A stretch of DNA of 64,000 nucleotides from Blasia pusilla (GCA_050084515.1 CM114271.1:56296001-56360000); one strand, 5' to 3'; positions 44,636 through 56,496 are shown, numbered from the stretch's first letter. Notes: generated by a model not told the origin, from the letters alone. A program made the numbers and translations.

Positions 44636-44968
44636 TCACCTTCCCAGAGGCTCACGTTCAGTCATTAGGGTCTCTAGGTTGTGACATTTACTTACTTGAT
44701 CGATGTCCTTCCTATAGATGACTAAACATATGTGTTGTGGTGATGGTCCAACCTTCTTTACATTTTTCCACTTAGCTTTCCGGCACTCCTCCTTGAAGTT
44801 ATCTAGGTCATCACATACGTTACATCCTTTGATACCTAGCTCACAAGAGATTTCCCTTTGCTTGGAAACTTTACACTTGCAAGGTTTTGAATTTCTTAGT
44901 ATTGTCTCTCGTATCATCTCTTCAAGCTTCCACTTGTTTGCCCCACCAAGCGATGCTCCCATCTTCAC
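44636..44968 (-). CDS. Hypothetical short protein, cysteine/lysine-rich
   Basis: A 110-codon minus-strand frame reads KWKLEEMIRETILRNSKPC, then CKCKVSKQ, CELGIKGCNVCDDLDNF and CRKAKWKNVKK. Cysteine pairs (CKC, CxxC) and strong basic character could be a zinc-binding or retroelement gag remnant. I recognise no family and there is no second copy in the window. It could be chance. Confidence 0.2.
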   Translation of the reverse strand: MKMGASLGGANKWKLEEMIRETILRNSKPCKCKVSKQREISCELGIKGCNVCDDLDNFKEECRKAKWKNVKKVGPSPQHICLVIYRKDIDQVSKCHNLETLMTEREPLGR

Positions 44969-46221
44969 AATTGATATCCTCTTGTCTCTCTTCTTGAAAC
45001 TGAGTTAAGTCACCATGGCTGTGGTAGGATTTAGCTTCCCAAACTTGGTTCTCGATGTCATACTCTTCTACCTTAACTTCTTTTTTAATTTGGATGGTAT
45101 CGCCTCCTAAAAGTGAAAAACTAGACCAACATCCAAGATGTCATGGATGATCCCCAATATCTCTTAGAATTGAGTAATGGAACTCGTAATGGAGACTTTG
45201 AGTTGCATTCATGATTACCTTATCTGATCATGAATCACTTGATCCTATGATGTTAAACATTGCCTCATTTTCTAGGCGTTATGGTCCTTACAAAGAGAGC
45301 ATATGCCTCTAACTTCAAAGAGGCTGAGAATCCCCACCTAGTCTTGCAAATTTGGTACATCCTAAATATGTGCTCTATCTTAATTATTCATCCACTATTG
45401 AGATGGTTAACATCCATCTAGCAAGGATTAATGAGTTACTCCTTTCTCATTAGGGTCAATGGATATCCAAACAATGAGACCCAAGTTGAGCTTCCTACCT
45501 TTATATCCCCCTCAATCACATAGTCCATCAGAGCTTGTTGTTGGTAACTCGATGCTTTAACATCTTATGTTTATTGGGTTAGATGGATGGAAATGAAAAA
45601 TTATGACAAAAAGACCCAATAAATTTCCAACAATCACAAAGAATTGGTCGGAAAGTTTTTAAATATATTTTTGACCATGGAAGTATGAATTTTTCTAATA
45701 ATGGAAAAGCTAACTTGAAATCCTTTAATTTAGAAAATAAAAAACCTTAGTCACTCTCATCATTGAAAAAATTCTTCTTTAATTTTACCCAATTAAAAAT
45801 TTACCTTCCGAATTTTAAAAAAGTTTGAGAAGATACAAATTTTAATAATAGGACTTTGAAAATTTTCAAAGAGATTGGGAAAAGTCAGAATTTGAAGCGA
45901 GTTTAACATTAAGAAAATTTAAGTTAATAACTAACTAACTTAAACTTGTACATTCTCTTTATTTTAGTATGGGGTAGTATTGAAAAAGGATTAAAATGTG
46001 AAAAGCTTCTGAAGAAAAAATTTTCCAAAGAGAAATTAACACATATTAAATTTTACAATAAGGCACTGTAGGTAAGACCATGGCGTGTAGAACTAAACGA
46101 CTAAGTTGACGTATCTCTATTGTTATTTTTCTAATAAAACTAGTATTTACGTAAAAAAATTATTGAACATTCATCAAGTTTAGGACCCAAGGAGATCATG
46201 CCTGACAAAATTGGAAAAGGG

Positions 46222-47030
46222 GATATCTTTATTATAATGGGCGATCCTAGATGTTCAATAAGAAAAATTAGTATGATAATAAGACAAAATAAGAACATAT
46301 TTGCAATTTTATCCCTCTATTCACATTTGATGGTAAAAAAGTTTTGAATGGGAGAGGAAATTGATTTTATTATGAATTGATATTAGTTATTAAATTTTTT
46401 TATTAAATTTTTTTATAATGGGCTATCCTATGCGTACAATAAGAAAAAATAATGAGATAATAAGAAAAAATAATTTTTAAATTTTTTTGGTAATCTTAAT
46501 TAATATTTTATGGGAATGAGATTGTTTTATTAGTTAATATGAATTATTTAATCAATGATGGCTATTTTGATGGGAGGAATGGAGGAAAAAGAGTAGGTAT
46601 TTTTACACTTTATGGACATATGAAATTATTTAGGGGAGTGGGATATTGTTTAAATCTTAATTGAAAAATGGAACTACTTAGAAGAGGGATTCTTATTACT
46701 CTTTTAAGATTTAAGAAAGTAAAATTTGTTTTGATATTTGAAATGAAATATATGATTATTTTCATTTTTTAAAATAATCACAGTAATTCACATTGGATGT
46801 TTTGGGAAGATAAAATTAATAAATTTTTTTAAAAAAAAACTAAATAATTCTCAAGATAATGGATATCATTTTGTGGGGAAAAGTGAAAAAAAGATATTTT
46901 TAAAATTTTTATGGAAGAATGAAATTATTTAAAAACGTTCAATATTAATAAAATTTTAATTGAAAGTAAAAGAATTTAAAATTGTAGCAATAATTAAATA
47001 TTAAACAAAAATATATTAATTTTTTTTTAA
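46222..47030 (+). repeat. AT-rich dispersed repeat, copy c (two starts)
   Basis: The start motif TTATAATGGGCGATCCTAG at about 46233 and again TATAATGGGCTATCCTATG at about 46418 suggests one element inserted into or duplicated beside another. The order 'gatgggaggaatggagg', 'ttatttaggggagtgggatattg' and 'aagagggattcttattactc' then follows as in copies a, b and d. Confidence 0.55.
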
Positions 47031-47116
47031 AAATTTAAATTATGAAGAAATTGGTAAATTGGAAATATCCGTGCGGGCGTGTTGCAGAGTTGGGCGAATG
47101 AGTTAAAATTCGTCAT

Positions 47117-48766
47117 GTGAGTGCGTATGTTATCACGTTATGTTTCTTGTTCACGTGTAGAGGGACCCGCCTGGCGCGCCTGAGGTCCCAGGGCCGTGAG
47201 CAAAGAGTGTCGAAGCGTGTAGAGAAAATCTTGTACAAAACGATCGTGCAAATCATAGACGAGAGAGGAAAGGAAAAATCCGAATCCGAGAATCAGCAGC
47301 AGCAGCGCACGCATACCGAAGATGGAAGTGCACCTCCACACTCTCCACACCCGAGGAATCCGAGGTTGGCGCAGACATGTGGTCGCAAAGCCTTGGAGCA
47401 TGTAATAACGGGGAAATCTGAAGGTCCGTTTATCCGGGCGATATATATCATGTTTTCCACGACCACGGATCGTCCACGCTGGAAATTGGTCACTGACGTA
47501 TAGGTGAATGTGAGTCAGATCACTTGTTTTCTTTGCTTCATAGCCATTTAAATGGTGGGTAAATATGTTTAGGCAACCCGCAGAAACGCGTTGCAGTAAC
47601 GCCGCGAGATCATGCTTTTTGAATGTTGAGATGTACGGGATACATATGTACCATTTTAGGTGAGTATGAAGATCAACAACCCTCTGCGGCGCCCGTAACC
47701 TACACATGCAATCGCTGAGTGAGATGATCAAGGTTGGCATGTGCTTGCATCTCAAGGTGATGATATCTTGATACAGCCATGTGATCCATGTCTCGATTTG
47801 GAACCATGTGTGGTGAGAGTGAGTTTGCAGAGCTTTGCATATTCTCAGCTTGCTTGTGAAATGACCTTTTCCACCAAAAGTTGGCAACTAGCTGAACCAT
47901 CAAATGGTTGACGATGTGCGGTTTCTGTATTAGGATTTGTGCATATTCTAAGCGTGTTTGTGAAATGAGTTTTTTCAGCAAAAGTCAGCAACTGTTAACA
48001 CCATCAACTAAGCGTGTGAAGACAGTGCTTATTCGTTTTCGGTTGACAGGCTTTGGCCTCCGAGAGATTTTGATGTCACTACTGGGCACTGAATGTGGCC
48101 TTCCAACTACACTCACTCGGGTTGTCGTTGTGGGATCGCTTTAGGACCGGATATGTGTTGAAGACAGTTCATCGCATTCTTTCTGTTCCTTCCTGTCCTG
48201 AACCACGATCTCCACGAATGTCTTTATCCCAATTTCCAGTCGAATGGCCTCCGACTACCATGGACTTTGATGGTAGATAAACTCGGGCATTGTTTCACGT
48301 ATCCTGACAGCAAATCTGATTTGACCGTTCAAGTCGTAACAAAACCAAGTTATGTTTATCCCGTGAAATTCAATCTTAAATCTCGAAAAATAGTTCGACA
48401 GAGTGTCTTTGAACGGTCTTTCACATCCCACGTTTTACAAGTTTGTGTAGTGAATTTGGTTCTTTCAACGAGCTTAGGTATCCTGCCTGTCGGTCTTATT
48501 AGCGAGGACAATACTTATCCCCTAGTGCTGATTACTCGGAGAATTACTTGCGGGTGCAGCTATCTTGCTCTCCGAATGCTGTCGAAGATCTCCTCTGGGT
48601 GATCAACTGGTTTCCGATCTGCTTGAAGAGATACCGAGAGACTGGAAGTCTGGAAAGGCTGAAGCATTTACCTGCTCCGTGCCATTCTGGTCCACGTTCG
48701 TCCCCACGGGCAACCTTCTCGCCACCACTACTGAGTAGCTGCCCGGGCATCCGATGGAGGTGGTGA
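47117..48766 (+). other. GC-richer island with coding-like but unrecognised frames
   Basis: Composition shifts sharply from the AT-rich repeat to balanced GC between 47050 and 48780 and then back. Plus frames 47117-47503, 48095-48280, 48267-48602 and 48548-48766 and a 249-codon minus frame (47138-47887) overlap. None shows a domain I recognise. At 47818-47870 and 47928-47990 a 40-base phrase is duplicated (GCATATTCT...GTGTTTGTGAAATGA and variants). The island might hold a decayed host gene with AG acceptors such as GTTGACAG at about 48050, but I cannot assign strand or function. Confidence 0.3.
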
Positions 48767-49004
48767 CAAAATAGAATGCCTCTAGATGGGCAGAGAATTT
48801 CGAATCGGTGATAGTATTAAAGGAACAAACGTGGGGATAGAAGACAAATATGATTTTGCAGAAGGGGGCAGGATTTATTAATTTAATAATAAATATTAGA
48901 ATGTGCGATCTACATCGTGAATTATGTTTTTCAAGTGACGTTATGAGTAGAGATAATGAATTTGAGAGGAAGATGACAGTAATTTTATTAATTAAATAAC
49001 ATAG

Positions 49005-49545
49005 TTAATTTCTATTATAGTGGGTAGCCTAGGTGTATAATAAGATAGTAATAATGTCCTAATTTTATTTTAATTCACATATCATGGAAAGGAGTGAAAT
49101 ATCATTTAAAGTGTAGTTACGGATTGGAATCACTTAAAAATTTGGAGAACTATTACTTTTCTAAGATTTAAAATTTTTTTTTTGAAATTTTGAAATGAAA
49201 AATATGATAATTTTTAAAAATGAGAATATTTGATATTTTGAAAAGGAAATTTAATTTTAATGGAAAAAGGAAATTATTTAATTATTTAAATCTAACTAAT
49301 AATTTAGTCAGTGGATGTTGTTTTGGTGGGAAGATTGGAAGGAGAGGTACGAATTGTTCAAACTTTAATGGAGGACTGAAATTATTTAGGGTGAAATTAT
49401 TCAGGGTAGTTGGGTATTAAAAGCCAAACGTTATTTCTCTTTTACTATTTAAGAAGTTGGAAATCATACTTAAAATTTAAAATGAAAAATATTATATATT
49501 ATTAAAAAAAATCATTGTTGTTTGTTGCCGTGCGTTAGGACGGGC
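49005..49545 (+). repeat. AT-rich dispersed repeat, copy d
   Basis: Starts near TTCTATTATAGTGGGTAGCC and shows the same order of landmarks as the other copies (for example GTGGATGTTGTTTTGGTGGG and GGGTAGTTGGGTATT). The 3' end reads GCCGTGCGTTAGGACGGGC followed by ATGCTAACAAGT. The short GC-rich hairpin next to a CTAACAAGT end resembles the Helitron-like end at 13314-13344. Confidence 0.6.
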
Positions 49546-49549
49546 ATGC

Positions 49550-50210
49550 TAACAAGTACATTATAAGACATTCATCTCCCAATGTTTACTAGAGACATTA
49601 TCATCACATTATTTTTACAACAAAGAGTCAAATGTCCCTTATTTTACATCATTTGGGGGCAAGTTAAATTATTGGGTCACATGTTCTAAGATAATGATGG
49701 GTAATTTAAATTATATATCATTCTAATTTATGCATCCCATGAACTAGTTTTGTTGGAGGAGAGCATAAATCCCATGGACTTCTAATGCCGCTTTGTTTTG
49801 AGCCAAATATCTTTGTCTTCCTCTCGCATATGGAGAATATTATCTAAAAAGGTCTAGATTTTTGTCTCGACCAACATAATTTTTTGGTTTGATTCCTTGC
49901 AAGTTCCTTTGGCAACATAAGAACCCAATATCCAAATCAAGAAAAGATTTTCATAAGCCTTTGGTTTTGTTTTGGAATGGAGATGGTACTTGAAACACTT
50001 GATAATTAAGAGAAAAGACGAAATACTAGAGTCCAAAATATATTACGGCCAAAATATGACAAGAAAGTGTGGTTGGAAGTTCACATAAAATCTATCATTA
50101 AGGGACTTCGTCATGACTTAGGATATGTCCAATCTCTTTTTATTCTTACCTTATAATAAGTTCAAAAATATTTTTAATTTTATCCATTAAGTTGAAAAGT
50201 AGAAGCATGA
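49550..50210. other. Unassigned AT-rich DNA
   Basis: No gene or repeat family member recognised. Confidence 0.45.
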
Positions 50211-50214
50211 GAAG

Positions 50215-51012
50215 GTTGTTGTGCACATATACATCGTTACAAAACATACTTCGTTGTCACCAAATACCACGACATAAATACAAGATACCATACTCACTCA
50301 TGTCATCTTAACACATAGACGATCGTGTATCAAAATATCTCCAAGAAATCAAGTAAGATACAATCTTTCACTCACTCTCCATCTCTCTCTCATGTCAAAT
50401 CAAATCCACTCTCCTAGTGAGAACTTTGGGTTACTCATAAGGCAATGAGGATCATAGCTCTTACATGAAAGAGGATTCAACAAAGAGAGATGAGCTTCCA
50501 AATTTTCTCTTTGGAAATATCCCTTTCCTCTCTCTAAGCTCTCTTCTCGCTACTATATGCACAAACGTTACCTCCTCGACTCTAGACATATAGTAGAGGG
50601 TCACAAGTCATTGGTTGAAATGGAAAGGCTACTATATTCCTAATAGCAACTTACATTAAATAGAAAGTCTCTCAATTTGGTTCCAAATGAGTCCAAAATA
50701 GGGAGAAATCTGCTCTTAGGTTACCGTAGTCCTCAACAAGTTATCTTTGACCTCATGAGGCTATCCACCAATCTTCTAGAAGGCACCTTTCCGGTACTCG
50801 TTGATCCGCTAAAAAAGGACCTAAAAGTTTTCGTGCACATACATATCGCTATCATCAAACACCAAGACATAAGCACAGGATATCATACTCACTTATAGCA
50901 TCTTAACTCTTGTGCCCACATCATTGTCATCGAACACACACACAAACACACATGATCCCATGCTAACTCATGGCATCCATACACAGAGGCGAGAAGTACC
51001 ACAATATCTCCA
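50215..51012 (-). repeat. LTR-like block at the 3' end of Ty3 element 2
   Basis: Read on the minus strand it begins right after a short purine tract (reverse complement of 51014-51024) with a GGAGATATTGTGGTACTTCTC start. Three related segments (50925-51012, 50825-50905, 50215-50345) occur in the same orientation and match those in 1490-2512. Between them lies a middle portion with short CT-rich stretches (50370-50395) that corresponds to the (CT)n tracts of the other block. The matching 5' LTR is absent because the element is truncated. Confidence 0.55.
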
Positions 51013-51199
51013 ATCGCCCCCTAGTTGGTGGTTAGGTCCCTTTAACTCGAGATAGCCATCTATCCCTACCTACCAAGACATACATCTCTAGGACGCTAAG
51101 AGCAGAAAGGCCGGGTGCTCATGTGGCCCCATCGTTAGTCGCCTTCCTGTCATCCATGTCAAAGAAAAAGTAGGAATCAAAACCTACCTAGTGTCTCCT

Positions 51200-51805
51200 C
51201 TATGAACATTTGGGACACATCCATCGTCTCCGAGGAACCCTAGTGAGAGGTGGCGTCAGACATGCCATATGCCAACCTCTCGAACATCCATCACAGACTA
51301 GCATCGTGGCCGCACCACGAGCAAAACCACACAACAAACAACGCAAGCCTATAGGAACTACTGCTGAGCTCGGATCTACTGTACCATCAATGTTAGGAAG
51401 GTGACATGGTGTACAATTACGCACATGGTCCTTCCATACCATACCATCGCGTCCCTCCAGCAAGAGAACACCGGATGGCAAAACGTCACGCACTATGAGA
51501 ATAGTGCGCGTTGCAGTCACATCCAACGTCGTCGGTGCCGTCTGCTTCAAGTAGACATAATCCCCCTGATGAAACCTCCGGATAGTTGGTCGATAACCAC
51601 CACCCCGAATAATCGCATACCTCAATGTATCCCGATGCTGCACAATTGCCAAGTTCCCGAACGTCATGGGCATCTCTCTATGAAATAACTCAGCCCTTTG
51701 AGAACATGCTCGCATCCATACATCTGGGTCATCAAGGTCCAGCATCTCACCAACATCTCGACGAATGGCCGCAAGTAAATCTGGCTCTCGGCCATAAAGT
51801 AGCAA
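51200..51805 (-). pseudogene. Integrase tail and PHD finger of element 2
   Basis: A 201-codon frame runs from the post-core block LLYGREPDLLAAIRRD through FHQGDYVYLKQTAPT and VLPSGVLLLEGRDGMVW to the PHD finger. Finger residues in order: CLLC, CDGC, HMAC, CPKC, with tryptophans in GWHMAC and RWMCPKC. The frame ends at the same place as in element 1. All eight zinc ligands are present, so the fold should be intact. Upstream the integrase core lies in another frame segment. Confidence 0.9.
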
Positions 51806-51967
51806 GTACGATCAAAAAGACGCTTAGGATGCATGCCTGCTGAATATGTATCCCATCGCCAACCACGGCAATTGGAGGTCCCAATCTCCTAGGTGACCTC
51901 TCTACAAGCCATACTTGTGTAAAACCCTCTTCACCATCTGCACAACTCTCTCCGCCAATCCATCCGC

Positions 51968-52357
51968 CTAGGGATGATCTCGCGAAGTCATGCGGTGGTC
52001 GATCAGCGCCTGATCACACAAGGCCTGGAACTCACCGCAAAACTCGGTACCCTGGTCTGTTAACACCTCAGCCGGTGCGCCATAATGACTTAGCACTCTG
52101 TCAAGGAAGGCATAAGCTACTCCCTCACTCATTTTGTTAGGAAATGCAACCAACTCGATCCACCTCGAGAAGTGCTCGACCATCACCATCACATAACGAC
52201 TGTGACACTCCGTCAAAGGCAAAGGTCTTGCAAAATCCAAACTCCATCTATACCCTAAGGCCATGATCGGTAATGGATGCAACTGTGGAGTCAGAGCATT
52301 GAACGATGCTCGTACCCGATCACACACCATGCATCTGGCAACACATTTGTTGAACAT
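51968..52357 (-). pseudogene. Integrase core of element 2
   Basis: FNKCVARCMVCDRVRASF completes the zinc-binding part, with both cysteines kept. RWSLDFARPLPL gives the first catalytic Asp, and LTDQGTEFCGEFQALCDQA the second. The block with the catalytic Glu follows as HP, then TAG, then GCGGAT (Ala-Asp); here a stop replaces the codon for the catalytic glutamate that element 1 keeps in HPEADGLAE. This single change removes catalysis and ends translation. Confidence 0.85.
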
Positions 52358-52359
52358 TA

Positions 52360-52772
52360 GTCTGCATGCCTCGCCACCAATACTAATCGAGCAAGCTGTA
52401 CGTCTGCTTCACCCCAAAGTGACCCAACTCCTCGTGGGGCATGCTGTACTAGTTGTGCTCTGTGCAAAGGATGTGGCACTACGCGTACTCTACCATCCTC
52501 CCAAACCTCAAAACATGTGTCCTCTCCCAACGGAACCGTCTGGCCCACTGTAGGATCTGATCCCGCTCTCTAGCACCCACGGTGCTCACAACGCTGCTAG
52601 TACAAAGGTACTCCAAGACTACTCCATCATCATGAATATCTCGGCCACCTTTTGTCTCCTCATTGGCCTCGGGATCCAAGGACTCTCCACTAGACCTCAC
52701 CATCGAAGTCTCCACACTTTGGCTCTCCATAGCCAACATGCCTAAATAGGCTGACGCGTGCCATCCTGGCAT
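52360..52772 (-). pseudogene. Linker between RNase H and integrase, element 2
   Basis: Frames 52772-52479 and 52548-52357 match 40453-40770 of element 1: PGWHASAYLGMLAM against PVWHASAYLCWLTM, KGGRDIHDD against KGGRDVHDD, and ARERDQILQWARRF against ARERDRILQRARRF. It is a family-specific linker with no known domain, ending where the HHCC module of integrase begins. Confidence 0.7.
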
Positions 52773-52820
52773 TGACTCCTCATCACTCTCTCCATGCCAT
52801 CGAGCTCTAGTCGCGTCTCG

Positions 52821-53393
52821 CTAACTCAGGAATGGGTTATGACTCAACCCATCTACATCTTGGTTGAGCGTCCCAAGTCTATGTACCACCTGAAAATCAT
52901 ACTCCTGCAACAACAAAGCCCATCTTGCAAGCTTCCCTGTAAGCTTGTCGGACTCCATCAACCACTTCAGTGGTTGATGATTAGCGATGATGGTAAAGGG
53001 GTTGTCGAATAAGTAACACCTGAAATGCACGACATCCAAGCACTCACCCTCATACGAGCTGTACTTCGCCACTGCAGTGTTGTTTGAGCGGCTAGTGTAA
53101 GCCACCATGAACTCTCTACCCTCATCATCATGTTGGGTGAGCACCGCTCCAAGCCCCAACATGCTCCAATCTGTGTGAAACTGGAAAGGACGCCCCCTGA
53201 TCGAACTCCTCAAGATGGGCACGCATGTCAACCTGTCCTTGAGCAACAGAAATGCTAGCTCCTGCTCATTCCCCCAGTGCCACTCGTGATCCACCTTGGT
53301 CAGCAAGGTTAGCGACCTCGCAATCGAACTGAATCCCTTGACGTACTGCCGATAGAAGTTCACCAATCCCATGAATGTGCGAACACGGCTCAC
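52821..53393 (-). pseudogene. RT connection and RNase H of element 2
   Basis: FMGLVNFYRQYVKGFSSIAR opens the frame. DWSMLGLGAVLTQHDDEGRE keeps the glutamine that is a TAG stop in element 1. AYTSRSNNTAVAKYSSYEGE, NHQPLKWLMESDKLTGKLAR and VVHRLGTLNQDVDGLSHNPF complete the RNase H. The frame is open for 190 codons. Confidence 0.9.
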
Positions 53394-53545
53394 ATATGTA
53401 GGCGTGGAATGCGTGAAATAGCCTCTACCTTTGTCAGCTGAACACTAAGGCCCGTTGAGTATATCGTATGACCCAAGTACTCCATCTGGTCGTAGAAGAA
53501 CTTGCACTTGCCTGGATGTTACTTCAGCCCATGTAATTGCAATCT

Positions 53546-54283
53546 TCAAAACACCTCCTCTAGATGTCGCTCATGCTCCTCAACCGTGGCGCTAAAGACT
53601 ATGATGTCATCAATATAACTCCTAGCAAAATCCAGACCAGCCAAGATCCTATCCATCACCCTCTGAAACTCATCCGGGGCGTTCTTTAACCCAAATGGTA
53701 AGAACTGCCACTGGTACAAACAATCCTTCCTGTGAGGATCGATGCCCCAAAATGCCATCTTCTACTGATCCTCCAATTTGATAGGCAGTTGATGGTATCC
53801 GGCTCGCAAATCCAATGAATTGAAGACCTTTGCGTGACCAATCGTATCAAAGACCTCCTCAGGGGTGGGCATGGCATACCTATTGGACTTCATCTGCCAA
53901 TTGATAGGTCGGTAATCCCCACACATCCGCCTATCTGTCCAGTTGCCATGCACATCCTTCTTGGCGGGCATGACAGTGGCAGATGCATACTCCCCATGCG
54001 ACATCTTCACTAGTCCTGCCTTGACCAAGGCCTTGCTCCTAATCATAATTAGAGCCCTCTCCATATCATTGTACCTGTAGGGTCGTCGGAAGATCGGCGT
54101 ATCACTCGACAACTCAATGCGTACCCAAATCCTCCATGCTAAATGCAAAGCAGCTCCCTTCACCGTACCCAAATCCTCCATGCTAAATGCAAAGCAGCTC
54201 CTATAACTCCTGAGGAACTGATGTATCCGGCGCCGCCCTCCTCCTGTCAACTTAGGGCCCATATCTGGCTCCCAAGTCTCCAT
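53546..54283 (-). pseudogene. Reverse transcriptase of element 2
   Basis: Two frames in the same register (54283-53762 and 53758-53546), parted by a TAG at 53759-53761, carry RPYRYNDMERALIMIRSK, GLVKMSHGEYASATVMPAKK, RRMCGDYRPINWQMKSNRYA, SLDLRAGYHQLPIKLED and FLPFGLKNAPDEFQRVMDR. The catalytic block ARSYIDDIIVF follows. The first frame contains a 44-base tandem duplication (54120-54201) that repeats the peptide MEDLGTV-region and inserts extra residues ahead of the RT fingers. The start METWEPDMGP corresponds to METWEPVIGL of element 1. Confidence 0.9.
54120..54201 (-). repeat. 38-base tandem duplication inside RT of element 2
   Basis: 54120-54157 and 54164-54201 are identical (CGTACCCAAATCCTCCATGC and the next 18 bases), 44 bases apart. 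44 is not a multiple of three, so the second unit is read in another frame, as seen in the protein, where ALHLAWRIW appears. Element 1 lacks it. Confidence 0.9.
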
Positions 54284-54599
54284 TGTGACTACAGTAGGAC
54301 TCTTTGGCGTGGGTATCGATGGTTGCTATAGTGCAACTCCGTCTCGAACAACAACACTTGGCCGCTCTCCTGCAACCAACTACAAACTCTGATCTCCTCC
54401 ACGTGTAGTGCCCGGAACCACGCTCGATGATGTGGCTATCATCTCCTACAAAACATCCCAAGAAGTCCAAGGGTGTCTCTCCTGATCTCCCCTCGTGTGT
54501 AGATCTCCTTGAGTCTCGCCCCCAGCCACTGTCTCCACCGTCTCAATAGGCATGGGGCTCACCAAGGCAACCACTGTAATCTATTGCGTTCTCATACAA

Positions 54600-55209
54600 C
54601 AATGCTCATTGACTCCCAAGTTGAGGATCCATGTCAAGCAGTTCAGGTCCATCTCTTGACCCAAGACATGGCGTCGTGATGCCTCTGACACTAACGGTAC
54701 TACCGTCACTCTTGTGGGAATTCCCATCACTCGCTCTCTCTCGTCGGCGTTGGGCTCCATCAGCCGCTAAACCTGGTCATCCCAAACCAAGCCAGGATCG
54801 GCCTCCTTATATGCATAGGAAGCGGGAAAACTCACAAACGTGGGCAAGGCGCCCGGCCTGCCTACCCTGTTGACCACAGTCAACGGTGGTCGATCATCGT
54901 GCCTCACTACTTGTGATCGACGACCTGGATCTAGAATGGAATCCACTAATAAATGGAAGGGGCGCTCCACTCTTGCGTACGCCCTCTGTAACACCGCATG
55001 GGGCACCAAGTTGGTCCACCATAGACGCGGGCGATGGGCTCTAGAACCTACACTCGCCGCATTCAAGAACACTGTTGGGCCGATCCAAGCACGCACCTGA
55101 TGAGCACTCGTCACCACCCGTGACCTGGAGTCTCCTAAGATCGGCACATTCTCCAGAATGTAGGGTGGAGAACAAGACTGGTGCTCCTATAACTGCCGTA
55201 AGACCCTCA
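54600..55209 (-). pseudogene. DNA methyltransferase of element 2, C-terminal half (motifs VI to X)
   Basis: RVLRQL, then a TAG (55187-55189), EHQSCSPPYILENVPILGDS (motif VI), then PTVFLNAASVGSRAHRPRLW and WTNLVP (motif VIII, with the arginine pair that element 1 has partly lost). DDRPPLTVVNRVGRPGALPT and SFPASYAYKEADPGLVWDD are the target-recognition part. NADERERVMG and SEASRRHVLGQEMDLNCLTW (about 54620-54740) are motifs IX and X. The TAG is at the same codon as in element 1. Starts right after the solo LTR. Confidence 0.88.
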
Positions 55210-55214
55210 ACATC
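55210..55214. repeat. Target-site duplication (left) of solo LTR copy 2
   Basis: ACATC, repeated at 56492-56496. Confidence 0.75.
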
Positions 55215-56491
55215 TATAATGTACAAGAGTTCCTATTTTACAGTCGTTTAATAAGTTCGATCCCCAAGAGGGTCATTGTTTGATGAAAAGAGAGTTCGAA
55301 ATTACAATTCTGTTGTGATAGTTGTATTTAAATGTGTATAATTTATATTCAATGTCTTATTAATATCTTCGGATCTTTCTTAGTACCAAAGTTTCTTTTC
55401 TCAATTCTCTCTAGTGGAGTTGACAATATGCTCAGGTAGATTTCCTCTCGATATCAAGAAACCTCACAGAGACCTCAACATGAAAGTTGGCTTCTCCTAA
55501 TTTTGGAACTCAATCCGTTTCGGCATGCTACTCTCTATCAAACAGATTTCCTACAATCTTTATGTTGATTATTTCATTGATGAGAAAGGTTCGCCTGATT
55601 CACTCCTCACTCTGCAAACCCAAAAAGACTACTCAGACATAAGCATCGGACATTAAAATGAATGAATGATTGCTTTACTAATCCATCAATAATGAGAAAG
55701 CTTCAAAGTGTATACAAGCTCGAGAGGGTACTACTCCTTTGCTCGGACCATTCCTACAGCATGAGGACTTCGTAAGAGAATGATAATGATAGCTACTTCT
55801 ATGCTTCTTAAATACTCTCTGAAGGAGTAGTGATCCAAAGATTCGAAGCGGTTTTGATGAAGATGGTGGCTCTTCAAATTTTGTAACTACCTAGATCTAT
55901 GGTGCTCTTTGCTTTTCCTATGATCCCTATGAATCCGCAGAACAAAACTATCATAACTACCAATTTGATACAAAGGGTTGTGTCTCTTCCTATTCTAACT
56001 GTACTAACTATGTGTCGCTTGAAATCACTATCAATCTTAGCTTCGCTTTGCTGCTAAGTCGGGACCTCTTTTGCTTTGCTTGAGGACGAAGCTCTTTCTC
56101 TTGATCTGAAGACGAAGCGCTCCATTCTTTGTTCTGGTTCCAAGTGCTTCATTCTTCGTGCTTCGTACAAGAGCGAACTACTTCTTTCTCTTCTTCTTCT
56201 TGCTTTGTTATGCTTCGTTATAGAGCGAAGCACTTCGTAGACAGAGCTTCATTGAGCTTCGTTCCGAAGCTTTTTTCTGGGTCTGGAGACTTTGTTATTT
56301 TATTCTCTTCTCCTCTTAGGCAAATCCTTGATTTTCTATCTCTCTACCTTGTCCTTGGAGCTTCGTGATTCACTTTAATCTTACTCATTCCTTCCTATAA
56401 TAATATATAATCATCAAAATCATAATGTACAAGAGTCTTCGTTGAATAAAAGGATATATTTCTTCAAAAGTACAAAATTGTGGGTATCACA
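55215..56491 (+). mobile_element. Solo LTR, copy 2 (1277 bp), inserted in the methyltransferase of element 2
   Basis: Matches 14969-16182 along its whole length, starting TATAATGTACAAGAG (the first G of TG has mutated) and ending GGGTATCACA. ACATC is duplicated on both sides. The host reading, FWEML before and RVLRQL after on the minus strand, continues cleanly across it, so the insertion happened after the Ty3 element was in place. It contains the same CTTCG-rich cluster (about 56035-56280). Confidence 0.85.
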
Positions 56492-56496
56492 ACATC
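56492..56496. repeat. Target-site duplication (right) of solo LTR copy 2
   Basis: ACATC, matching 55210-55214. Confidence 0.75.

Larger units (their letters stand above)
42860..46200. other. Mostly unassigned region with GTCCGTGGACAT motifs
   Basis: I see no recognisable gene between the LTR copy and the AT-rich repeat c, apart from the motif cluster at 43350-43640 and a weak open frame at 44636-44968. The stretch 45010-46200 is AT-rich with no open frame of note. Confidence 0.4.

Noticed and set aside
47138-47887. 249-codon minus-strand gene
   Set aside because: No domain, overlaps a plus-strand frame of similar quality, odd composition with many His/Thr/Ser. Kept only as part of an unassigned island.
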